From Paenibacillus oralis (GTDB lineage: Bacteria; Bacillota; Bacilli; Paenibacillales; Paenibacillaceae): a stretch of 64,000 nt of DNA. The stretch spans positions 1,123,396 through 1,187,395 of the forward strand of contig NZ_RRCN01000001.1 in assembly GCF_003863965.1 (NCBI RefSeq), written 5' to 3'. Both the position numbers and the translations under genes were made by a program. A model generated the notes under the pieces. The model searched no databases and was not told where the DNA came from. It saw nothing but the letters and a program-made list of their open reading frames with translations. Positions 16,767 through 23,738 of the stretch are shown piece by piece (position 1 is the first letter of the stretch; each line of letters starts with the position of its first letter).

Positions 16767-17113
16767 ATTGGATATTTCCAATTGATCATACTCGGAAGGG
16801 CTCAAAATGCACTAGCGTTGCATTAACTCTTGCATAAGACGAGTTGTAGCCTTGATACTAATCTAACGGTTGTAACAGCTGCTATTTTACGAAAAAGGAC
16901 CTTTTCCAAATTCTAACGGTTGTGAGCGCCGTTAATAGCCTTAATCTAGGTAAAAGTAGCCGTATTTCAGTGAAATAAGCGCCATGGCAACCGTTACAAT
17001 TTGAAATCAACGTTTTTGGAACAAATAGTGGTTGTGGCAACCGTTAGAATAGTTGTGTTGCAACGGTTGGGTTCAAAATGGCGACTTAAGCGAATTCTAT
17101 TGAATTATCCAAT
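16767..17113. repeat. ATTGGATATTTCCAAT palindromes flanking a TAACGGTTG element
   Basis: ATTGGATATTTCCAAT at 16767-16782 and ATTGAATTATCCAAT at 17099-17113 lie on either side of the modular repeat 16863-17047. Related palindromes are at 10294, 10357, 23574 and 23624. Confidence 0.5.
16863..17047. repeat. Modular intergenic repeat, TAACGGTTG family, copy 2 (F-F-R-R)
   Basis: Forward units at 16863-16888 and 16913-16938, reverse units at 16972-16997 and 17022-17047. Spacings are 50, 59 and 50 bp, identical to copy 1 at 738-922. Read on the other strand it is closely similar to copy 1 over about 230 bp, including inter-unit sequence such as AAAACGTTGATTTCAAATTG. The rest of 16698-17125 holds no gene. 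Confidence 0.85.
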
Positions 17114-17124
17114 AAAACTGCACG

Positions 17125-17167
17125 AAAAAAAGCCGCCCCTCACAAACCAATAATGAGGAAGCGGCCT
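17125..17167 (-). terminator. Terminator after the formate/nitrite channel gene
   Basis: On the minus strand GCCGC-TT-CCTCA pairs with TGAGG-G-GCGGC and is followed by TTTTTTT. It lies about 170 bp past the stop codon, beyond a CCTTAAGC low-complexity tract. Confidence 0.75.
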
Positions 17168-17240
17168 GTCGTGCCGTCACGGAATGCGCGGATCATGCCG
17201 GCCTATACGGATCAAGCCAGCGATGGAGCTACTCCGGTTA

Positions 17241-17336
17241 CACCTTAAATCATATACCTTAAACCTTACGCCTTAAGCCCTTAGGCCTTAAGCACTTACG
17301 CCCTAAGCCGTTAAGCCCTAAACCATTCATTACACC
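17241..17336. repeat. CCTTAAGCCCTTACG low-complexity tandem tract
   Basis: About a dozen degenerate copies of CCTTAA/CCCTAA alternating with CTTACG/GTTAAG fill the space directly behind the stop codon of the formate/nitrite channel gene. No regular frame or gene. Confidence 0.6.
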
Positions 17337-18182
17337 CTAAGCCGTTTTGCTGCCCGCCTTGACGGATGCGGAAGCCCCTGCCCCCTGGACTGCGCCGGAG
17401 TCGGCATTCGTTCCCCGATCCTTCAAATAAGCCGTCCAATACGCCCCGGCCACGAACAGCCCGCCGCCGGTCAAATTGCCGAGCCAGACCGGGACGAAAT
17501 TGCCAAGATATTCTCCCCAGGAGAAATATCCTTCAAAAATGGCCGCCGGGATCAAAAACATATTGGCCACGACGTGCTGAAAACCGATAGCGACAAACGC
17601 CATCGTCGGGAACCAGATGCCGAGGATTTTGCCGCTCATATTATCGGCGCCGTAGGACAGCCAGACGGCCAGGGCCACCAGCCAGTTGCAGCCAATCCCG
17701 GAAACAAACGCCTGCAGGAAGCTGTCGTCCAGCTTATGCCCTGCCATATCGACCAGTTTATCCAAATACGGTCCGCTTGCCGTCAAACCGACGACATGGC
17801 CGAAAAAATAAGCGACAAACAGCGCTCCGACAAAATTGCTCAATGTGATCAGCACCAGGTTTTTGCACACTTCGCCGGTCGAAATCCGCTTTGCCATCCG
17901 GGCCAGGGGAACGGCCATCATGTTGCCCGTCAGCAGCTCTCCGCCGGCCAGCAGCACGAGTATAAGGCCGATCGGGAACACCGCCGCGCCAATGAATGTG
18001 GCAAAGCTCCCCCACTCCGCCGGGGCGCTGGCGATGACGCGGATATCCAGCAGAAAACCGAGAGCGATAAACGCTCCGCCGAGAAACCCGAGGATCAGCA
18101 CGGTCAACAGCGGATTATGCGCTTTTTTGATCCCGTTCTCCACGGTCACTTCGGCAATCTGCGCGGGTTTATAGTCAGCCAT
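17337..18182 (-). CDS. Formate/nitrite transporter (FNT family)
   Basis: Pentameric inner-membrane channel for formate, nitrite or a related small anion. 281 aa with six predicted helices. Signatures: GGELLTGNMM near 80-89, the re-entrant region GIGCNWLVALAVWLSYGADN (about 162-181), which contains the family C-N-x-L-V, and HVVANMFLIP near 203-212. The C-terminal 25 residues are Gly/Ala/Ser-rich. The ATG start has AAGGAG about 8 nt upstream. A palindromic Fnr/Rex-like operator precedes the promoter. Next to an NADH oxidase and a molybdoenzyme, formate uptake or release is the most likely use, but nitrite cannot be excluded. Confidence 0.92.
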   Translation of the reverse strand: MADYKPAQIAEVTVENGIKKAHNPLLTVLILGFLGGAFIALGFLLDIRVIASAPAEWGSFATFIGAAVFPIGLILVLLAGGELLTGNMMAVPLARMAKRISTGEVCKNLVLITLSNFVGALFVAYFFGHVVGLTASGPYLDKLVDMAGHKLDDSFLQAFVSGIGCNWLVALAVWLSYGADNMSGKILGIWFPTMAFVAIGFQHVVANMFLIPAAIFEGYFSWGEYLGNFVPVWLGNLTGGGLFVAGAYWTAYLKDRGTNADSGAVQGAGASASVKAGSKTA

Positions 18183-18226
18183 GATTCAAGTCTCCTTCTA
18201 TTCATTTCACTTTAATGCCCGAGTCT

Positions 18227-18289
18227 ATTGTAGCGTTCCCGCTTCCTCCAAATAAGTAACATAAATCACGGGAGGTGAAAAAATTCACA
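18227..18289 (-). promoter_or_regulatory. Promoter with Fnr/Rex-like operator for the FNT gene
   Basis: On the minus strand TGTGAATTTTTTCACC (18274-18289) fits both Fnr (TGTGA-N6-TCACA) and Rex (TGTGAA-N4-TTCACA) with one mismatch. A -10 TACAAT lies at 18227-18232 without a good -35, putting the operator centre near -61.5, a class I activator position. Which regulator binds is open. Confidence 0.5.
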
Positions 18290-18339
18290 TTTATTCTGCC
18301 AGTAATCCACCGCTAACCGTGTACCACTTCTTTGCTCAC

Positions 18340-18380
18340 AAAAAAGCCGACATCCGAAGCAAAGTGCTTCTTCCGTCGGC
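18340..18380 (-). terminator. Terminator after the NADH oxidase gene
   Basis: On the minus strand GCCGAC-GGAAGAAGCA pairs with TGCTTCGG-AT-GTCGGC and is followed by a T-run, about 60 bp past the stop codon. Confidence 0.8.
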
Positions 18381-18438
18381 GTGTTGCGGCCGCTTCGAGG
18401 TGAAGGTTACATCAATGGTTGTCTTCCTTCTCCCTCGG

Positions 18439-19800
18439 TTAGGCTTGTACAGGCTGCTTATTCGGCACTTCCGGCAGCGCGCCAAGGCCGGCGCTGTTCA
18501 GGAAATTCCACGGTTTGTTGTAATGCGGCTGGAAGAAGAAGTCGACAAAAGCCAGTTCCTCCATCTTCATGCCGTTTTGAATGCATACCGACATCGTATT
18601 GATCGACTGGGTTAGATCCGCTTTCGACATGATTTGCGCGCCCAGAATGCGCCGCGTGTTTGGCTCGTAAACAACCTTCAGCGTAACCGGTTCATGGGTC
18701 GGCATGAATTCAGGACGGTAATTGTCGTTAATGAGCACCGCTTCGGCCTCAATCCCCGCATCCTTGGCCGCCGCTTCCGTTAAACCGGTTGCCGCGATGT
18801 TGTCCTCATAAATCTTGATGCCCGAGGTTCCCTGGGTGCCAAGGTATTTTACGGTTGGCGCCACCAGGTTGCGGGCGACCAGCGTCCCCATGCGGACCGC
18901 GTTTGTTGCGAGCGGGATGTAGGCATGCTTGCCGGTTGGGTTGTAAAATACCGCGCAGCTGTCGCCCGCCGCATAAACGTCCGGCTTGCTGGTGCGCATA
19001 TATTCGTCCACGATGATCGCCCCGTTGCCGAGCATATCCACCTGGCCTTGAAGCAGCCCGGTATTCGGACGGAAGCCGATGCACATAATCACTAGATCGG
19101 CGTCATATTTTCCCTGATCGGTTACGACGCGGGTTACCTTGCCTTCCTCGCCCTCGAAGCGGGTTACCTTTTGTCCAAGCGCCAGCTGAATGCCATGATC
19201 GCTAAGCGATTGCTCGATTTTGTCCGTGTACTCCTGGTCCAGATATTTGCTCAGAATCCGGTCCTCCGCATCGATCAAGGTAACCTGCTTGCCGTTCAAT
19301 TGAAAAGCCTCCACAAGCTCCACGCCGATATAACCGGCGCCTACGACGACGATATTTTTCGCTTGTTTGGCCTTTTCGATAATCGTATTGGAATGGTTGA
19401 AGTTTTTCGAAAGCACGATGTTTTCCAGCTCAATGCCCTCGAATTTCGGCACGATCGGCCACGATCCGGTCGTAACGACCAGCTTGTCGAACGTATCCTC
19501 GAACTCTTCACCGGTGACAAAATTACGGGCCCGCAAGGTTTTGGCGTCCGTATCGACCGCTACCACCTCATGGCGCATTTTCGTGTGCACCCCCAGCTCC
19601 GCCAACTGCTCCGGCGAGGAGTAAAACAATCCCTGCGGGTCCTTTACCATCCCGCCGACATATAATGCGATCCCGCACGACAGGAACGAAATGTTGTCGT
19701 TCCGTTCATAAACGGTAATGTTCGCTTCCGGGTATAATTTGGCGATATTGACGATGGCGGCCGTGCCTGCGTGTGTACATCCGATAACTGCTACTTTCAT
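18439..19800 (-). CDS. nox: NADH oxidase / CoA-disulfide-reductase-family flavoprotein
   Basis: FAD-dependent pyridine nucleotide-disulfide oxidoreductase, 453 aa, most like the water-forming NADH oxidases that regenerate NAD+ while reducing O2. The first Rossmann motif GCTHAGTAA is at 7-15, the single redox Cys is C42 in SFLSCGIALYVGG, the second Rossmann motif is VVVGAGYIGVELVEAF, and the FAD-binding DVYAAGDSCAV is near 278. A C-terminal dimerisation domain follows. ATG 19798-19800 has GAGGAGG upstream; a longer frame has no ribosome site. Three Rex/Fnr-type operators overlap its promoter, fitting control by the NADH/NAD+ ratio. H2O- versus peroxide-forming activity cannot be told from sequence alone. 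Confidence 0.9.
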   Translation of the reverse strand: MKVAVIGCTHAGTAAIVNIAKLYPEANITVYERNDNISFLSCGIALYVGGMVKDPQGLFYSSPEQLAELGVHTKMRHEVVAVDTDAKTLRARNFVTGEEFEDTFDKLVVTTGSWPIVPKFEGIELENIVLSKNFNHSNTIIEKAKQAKNIVVVGAGYIGVELVEAFQLNGKQVTLIDAEDRILSKYLDQEYTDKIEQSLSDHGIQLALGQKVTRFEGEEGKVTRVVTDQGKYDADLVIMCIGFRPNTGLLQGQVDMLGNGAIIVDEYMRTSKPDVYAAGDSCAVFYNPTGKHAYIPLATNAVRMGTLVARNLVAPTVKYLGTQGTSGIKIYEDNIAATGLTEAAAKDAGIEAEAVLINDNYRPEFMPTHEPVTLKVVYEPNTRRILGAQIMSKADLTQSINTMSVCIQNGMKMEELAFVDFFFQPHYNKPWNFLNSAGLGALPEVPNKQPVQA

Positions 19801-19854
19801 GATGGTTTCCTCCTCAAAATGTTTGTTTATTTTTTCACATATCCAAATAAATAA

Positions 19855-19942
19855 TGTGAAAGTGTTCACTTAAACGGCTGCAATTTTGTGAAATGTTTCA
19901 CCTTATGTCTTATATTATAGTGTGACATTTTTCACATTGCAA
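19855..19942 (-). promoter_or_regulatory. nox promoter with three Rex/Fnr-type operators
   Basis: On the minus strand a -35 TTGCAA (19937-19942) and a consensus -10 TATAAT (19914-19919) are 17 bp apart, and the spacer contains the palindrome TGTGAAAAATGTCACA (19921-19936). Two more palindromes follow the predicted start site: 19887-19902 (TGTGAA-ATGT-TTCACC read on plus) and 19855-19870 (TGTGAA-AGTG-TTCACT). They are 32-34 bp apart, about three helical turns. An operator inside the core promoter implies repression, as expected for Rex. Confidence 0.7.
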
Positions 19943-20201
19943 GAGGTAAAAAGAAGTTTTTTAAATATTCACAATTTTAGTCAAGGCTCAAAACCGAGAT
20001 CATTGCTTGACGAATTAAATTATGACTTCGGCTCTGAGGTGGCTGTGTATAGCGTTCGTGTCTTGGTGTTTTGGTGCCTCTGCATGCCGCCTTGCACGAT
20101 TATCCCCTTCGTTCAGGGGACTGGGGGTGTGGGGGCTAGTGTGCGGGATAATGAAAAGAAGAGATAAGAAATAAATGAAGCGGTTTGGGTGGATTTTTGG
20201 C

Positions 20202-20252
20202 TTGAAAATGGAACATATGTTTGGTAAAATTAAATAAAAAGAACATATGTAC
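20202..20252 (+). promoter_or_regulatory. SOS promoter with two LexA boxes
   Basis: A -35 TTGAAA (20202-20207) and a -10 TAAAAT (20225-20230) are 17 bp apart. Inside the spacer lies GAACATATGTTT (20211-20222), and exactly 30 bp further lies GAACATATGTAC (20241-20252). Both match the Bacillus LexA/DinR box GAAC-N4-GTTC (the second with one mismatch). This predicts damage-inducible expression of the downstream transposase-like gene. Confidence 0.7.
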
Positions 20253-20282
20253 GTAAATTCTTGATTTGGGAGGTGAGCGGAT

Positions 20283-21185
20283 ATGGAAGCCAATGCGGGA
20301 ACGGAGCTTCAACCATTCAGCAGCCGTTACCACAGCGAGCAGGACTGCATGGAGGCGCTAATCGCGATGAAGTGGCCAAACGGCTTCGTCTGCCCGCGCT
20401 GCGCTCACACCCGGTGCAGCCGTCTGACCTCCCGGCATATCCCCTTGTTCGAGTGCGGAAAGTGCAAGCATCAAACATCGGCTTTAATCGGCACGATTTT
20501 TGAAGGAACGCATCTGCCCCTGCTCAAGTGGTTCAATGCGCTGGAGTTGTTCTTGCTTGAGGACGGCATCTCGGCGATACGGCTGAGCCAGGTGATCCGA
20601 GTCACCTACAAAACCGCCTGGTTGCTGCTGCACAAAATACGCCATGCCGCCCTAGAGATCGATGCCCGGGAGCTGCTCTGCGGAGACGTGAAGGTGAACA
20701 GCGATCTGTATGGGTGTAATCCGTCCCGGTGTCAGTTTCCGCATCCGTATGCCTCGGCGGTAGTAGCGGGATGCACGGTCACGGAGTCGGGCGAGCCGGA
20801 GCAGGTCAAAATCCGCCTGGTGCCGCATAAGAGAGGAGACGGACAAAGGGCAAACCGTCACGAACTCGCCGCGTTCATCAACGGGCATGTGGATGTCCGT
20901 ACATCGGCGGTGCAGTCGTTTCCTCTAGCATTTCGACTGTATGCGCCCTTGCGGAAAGTGGTGAGAGAGGCATGGGAATCACTGAAGAGTACGTATGGAG
21001 CCTTGGGACTGAAGCATCTGCAGGCGTACCTGAACGAGTACACCGGACGCCGCCGGCTGCGCTTGCTCGGAGCGGAAGAAACGATGCGGCAGAAGTTACT
21101 GCTTATGTGTGTGTCAATTCCGGCAATTCCTTACCGCCGGCTGATCGCGCGCCAACCGAATCAGCCCATTGCGGCTGCAGCCTAA
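20283..21185 (+). CDS. IS1595/ISXO2-like transposase-derived zinc-ribbon protein, catalytically degenerate
   Basis: 300 aa. The N-terminus is a transposase zinc ribbon (C37-x2-C40 ... C58-x2-C61) followed by the helix LLKWFNALELFLL and TYKTAWLLLHKIRHA typical of the ISXO2 group. The catalytic domain is altered: the usual VEVDE(T/S)YxGG reads VKVNSDLYG, so the first catalytic Asp is Asn139, and the second Asp region is not recognisable. A Glu-Trp motif (REAWESLKS, E229) and KHLQAYLNEYTGRRRLR, the family C-terminus, remain. ATG 20283 has GGGAGGTGA 8 nt upstream. No terminal inverted repeats were seen. With two LexA boxes in its promoter it looks like a domesticated, DNA-damage-inducible protein rather than an active IS. 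Function unknown. Confidence 0.75.
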   Translation: MEANAGTELQPFSSRYHSEQDCMEALIAMKWPNGFVCPRCAHTRCSRLTSRHIPLFECGKCKHQTSALIGTIFEGTHLPLLKWFNALELFLLEDGISAIRLSQVIRVTYKTAWLLLHKIRHAALEIDARELLCGDVKVNSDLYGCNPSRCQFPHPYASAVVAGCTVTESGEPEQVKIRLVPHKRGDGQRANRHELAAFINGHVDVRTSAVQSFPLAFRLYAPLRKVVREAWESLKSTYGALGLKHLQAYLNEYTGRRRLRLLGAEETMRQKLLLMCVSIPAIPYRRLIARQPNQPIAAAA

Positions 21186-21597
21186 TAGAAATGCTTGAAC
21201 GGTACAGACGTTGCTGCAAACGGATTCAGGCTGCTGTAAGATCACGGTCTTTTCATTTTTTCCGGTGTCTTGCCCTATCCCTCCCGTCAAGTCTGCTTCC
21301 CTTCTCCTAGACCTCTTTCTTCTAAACCGGCCTAATGATCTCGAACATGTATGTTTACCCCGAATATATCCGCTTCTCTCAAATTTATATCCTTCTCCTG
21401 AATGTGTATCTTCTTCTCTGTTTCCTGATCAAACGGGATAATCGTGCAAAGCGTCTGGCCAGCGGATGTTGATCCTGCCGACCAACCCACCGGCTTTCCC
21501 TGTCCTCAAGCTTTCAACACCCTTCCGGTATTTCTTGCCACGATTGGTTACCGGTTTGACTATCAAGCACTGATTATTAGGTTGAGTCTCAATTAAT
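21186..21597. other. Intergenic region without recognised features
   Basis: Between the transposase-like gene and the convergent FhuF-type gene. I see no ORF with a ribosome site, no inverted terminal repeat for the upstream transposase-like gene and no known motif. Confidence 0.5.
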
Positions 21598-21654
21598 AAA
21601 AAAATAAAGCCGCTCCACGCAGCAGCAGTTGAGTTACTGCGCTTTGGAAGCGGC
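21598..21654 (-). terminator. Terminator overlapping the 3' end of the FhuF-like gene
   Basis: On the minus strand GCCGCTTCC (inside the last codons) pairs with GGAGCGGC beyond the stop, followed by an A/T-rich tail TTTATTTTTTT. The transcript would end about 35 nt past the stop codon. Confidence 0.65.
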
Positions 21655-22440
21655 CATTTTTTCCATGATCTCGAGACGTTTCGCTTCCCTCTCCTGCTTG
21701 GTCAGCTTCGGGCAGCCGTAGCAATAGCCATGTCCGGTATCCGTCCGGTAGGCCAGGCAGCAGGTGGGCTTCATGGGCGTTTTCTCGCCCGGCCGGTAAG
21801 GATCGTCCAGCAAAACCTGCTTGACGTTAAAAGGATTCCGCTTCAGTCCGAACCATGATGCAGGCAGCTCTTTGGCGAGATAGTCGTAATCCTCCATCAG
21901 CCGGGAGCGCTGCGCCTCATCCTCCAGCTTGCCGGCAATCGCGCGGACGTAATACTGCACGCCCAACGGAATCTGCCCCCACAGCTGCGTCAGCGGCACC
22001 CCGGATACGGCGGCGATGCTCTCCATCACCGGGCGCAAGACCTCCAGGTAGAATCCGCCCAGCTCATTTTCCCGCCACGCGTCCCGTTCTCCTTGCGGCC
22101 AAGGCGTTTCCTCCGGATCATTCAACACGAAATAAACCCACGGAAACTGATTGACTACAACAACCTGAACAGTAATATTTTCAAGCGAAAAACGGAGCCG
22201 GCTCGGCGTTACGGACAGCATATACTGCAGCGCTGTGCACATTACCCGCCAGGCTGAGGCGAAATAAGTCGCCGCAACCTGGATGTCGAGCCCCTTAATC
22301 TGCTCCTGGTAAAATTTCAGAAAAGACTCCATCCGTTCACGATCCGTCAGTACGGCTGCCGGCACCGTGAGCAGAGCATCTTGGCGTTCCTTCGTCACGA
22401 TACACAATTGCAGTTCAAGCAGCTCATAATCGATTGGCAT
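21634..22440 (-). CDS. FhuF-like ferric-siderophore reductase ([2Fe-2S])
   Basis: Cytoplasmic reductase that frees iron from imported ferric siderophores. 268 aa. The C-terminus has the family cysteine pattern CC-x11-C-x2-C (C227, C228, C240, C243), which binds a [2Fe-2S] cluster. The remaining sequence is the helical FhuF/IucA-type C-terminal domain. I chose ATG 22438-22440 because GGAGG lies 8 nt upstream; a 12-codon longer frame has no site. It follows the siderophore ABC ATPase gene by 44 bp, so both are probably transcribed from the Fur-controlled promoter. Confidence 0.85.
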   Translation of the reverse strand: MPIDYELLELQLCIVTKERQDALLTVPAAVLTDRERMESFLKFYQEQIKGLDIQVAATYFASAWRVMCTALQYMLSVTPSRLRFSLENITVQVVVVNQFPWVYFVLNDPEETPWPQGERDAWRENELGGFYLEVLRPVMESIAAVSGVPLTQLWGQIPLGVQYYVRAIAGKLEDEAQRSRLMEDYDYLAKELPASWFGLKRNPFNVKQVLLDDPYRPGEKTPMKPTCCLAYRTDTGHGYCYGCPKLTKQEREAKRLEIMEKMAASKAQ

Positions 22441-22484
22441 TCTTTTTTCCTCCAGCCCGGTTTCTTCCCGCCGCATAAGCTAAG

Positions 22485-23348
22485 CTACTGGAACGAAACC
22501 ACTTTACGCTCTGGTTCCTCCCGCCCGTCTTTGGCCGCAGGACGAACTTTGCCTTCGGTAGCGGCGCGGTAGAGCTCATAAGGAAGACACAGCGGCACCC
22601 CGCTGCGAGGGTCCGTCACGATATCCGCTTCAATGCCGAACACGTCGCGCAGCACCGGGGAAGTGACCACCTCTTCAGGAGTTCCCGAAGCCACGGCCTG
22701 GCCCTTTTTGATCGCGATCATATAATGGGCGTAGCGCGCGGCATGGTTCAAGTCATGCACAACCATCACAATCGTGCGTTGCGATGCCGCGTTCAATTCC
22801 TCAAGCAGCTGCAGCACTTCCAGTTGATGCGCCATGTCGAGGAAGGTCGTCGGTTCATCGAGGAACAAAATATCGGTCTCCTGGGCCAGCGCCATAGCGA
22901 TCCAGGCCCGCTGACGCTGCCCGCCGGACAGCTGTTCTAAAGCCCGGTCGGTAAATTCGCTCATCCTTGTCGCTTCGATCGCCCACTCGACAATTTTACG
23001 GTCTTCCGCCTTTAACCCGCCGAAGCCTTTTTGATGGGGAAAACGTCCGTACGACACCAGTTCGTACACCGTCAGCCCCTCCGGCGCCGTCGGGTTCTGC
23101 GGCAGGATGGCCAGCTGCTTGGCGACTTCCCGGGTCGATTGTTTATGAATCGATTTGCCGTTCAGCAGCACGGTCCCCGCCTTCGGCTGCAAAATCCGCG
23201 CCATCGTTTTTAAAACCGTGGATTTACCGGAGCCGTTGGCGCCAACCAGCGCCGTAATTTTTCCTTCCGGAATGGAAATATTCAAGTCCTCGACGATCAA
23301 GCGGTCCTCATAGGCAATATCCAAATGGGAAGTTTTCAATGAAACCAT
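22485..23348 (-). CDS. Iron-siderophore ABC transporter ATP-binding protein (FecE/YusV-like)
   Basis: ATPase that powers ferric-siderophore import. 287 aa with Walker [10 protein letters not shown] (36-44), signature LSGGQRQR (about 139-146), Walker B ILFLDEPT and switch-His VVHDLNH. The C-terminal 30 residues are charged and longer than usual. No permease or binding-protein gene is adjacent, so it probably serves permeases encoded elsewhere, as YusV does in B. subtilis. The ATG start follows GAAAGGAAG. A perfect 7-1-7 Fur box lies 117 bp upstream of the start. Confidence 0.92.
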   Translation of the reverse strand: MVSLKTSHLDIAYEDRLIVEDLNISIPEGKITALVGANGSGKSTVLKTMARILQPKAGTVLLNGKSIHKQSTREVAKQLAILPQNPTAPEGLTVYELVSYGRFPHQKGFGGLKAEDRKIVEWAIEATRMSEFTDRALEQLSGGQRQRAWIAMALAQETDILFLDEPTTFLDMAHQLEVLQLLEELNAASQRTIVMVVHDLNHAARYAHYMIAIKKGQAVASGTPEEVVTSPVLRDVFGIEADIVTDPRSGVPLCLPYELYRAATEGKVRPAAKDGREEPERKVVSFQ

Positions 23349-23464
23349 GGCACTCTTCCTTTCCGTGTGCAGCCGTTAATTTCTCATCATTCAGCATCTA
23401 TGCGATCATAACTATCAGCTTCATCAAGCCTTCATTAATATTTCATCTTTACCTTTAAAGATAC

Positions 23465-23479
23465 TGATAATCATTATCA
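23465..23479 (-). promoter_or_regulatory. Fur box
   Basis: TGATAATCATTATCA is a perfect 7-1-7 match to the Bacillus Fur box consensus. It lies upstream of the siderophore ATPase and FhuF-like genes, predicting repression by iron-loaded Fur. Confidence 0.85.
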
Positions 23480-23573
23480 TTTGTCAACTGTTAATTAAAA
23501 TTTCCACCCTTTAACGGCCCTGCCCTGCTTCACGCAGTCATAGCATCCGCCCCACCATGAATAACATCCTCCT

Positions 23574-23639
23574 ATTGGAAAAATCCAATCAAGCTACTAT
23601 ATAACCCGACAATTTCCCATTCTATTGGAGTTTTCCAAC
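23574..23639. repeat. Pair of ATTGGAAAAATCCAAT palindromes, 50 bp apart
   Basis: Palindromes at 23574-23589 (perfect) and 23624-23639 (ATTGGAGTTTTCCAAC). The 50-bp spacing equals that within the F-F-R-R elements elsewhere in the window. Intergenic between the vanY terminator and the Fur box. Confidence 0.6.
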
Positions 23640-23687
23640 CAGAACGTTGGAGAAATCGCAGTCTGACCACATTGACGGATACACACG

Positions 23688-23713
23688 AAAAGGACGCCGA
23701 TGGGCGCCCTTTT
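23688..23713 (-). terminator. Terminator after vanY-like gene
   Basis: AAAAGGACGCC pairs with GGGCGCCCTTTT around a short loop, giving a T-run on both strands. It lies 26 bp past the stop of the carboxypeptidase gene. Confidence 0.7.
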
Positions 23714-23738
23714 GACGATATTTCTTGTTTATTCATTC

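Noticed and set aside
19922..20167. 81-codon plus-strand frame upstream of the transposase-like gene
   Set aside because: It begins inside the nox promoter and operator region, lacks a convincing ribosome site and encodes no recognisable domain.
20283..21185. Intact IS1595 insertion sequence
   Set aside because: No terminal inverted repeats or target duplication were seen, and two catalytic acidic motifs are degraded, so I call only a transposase-derived gene.
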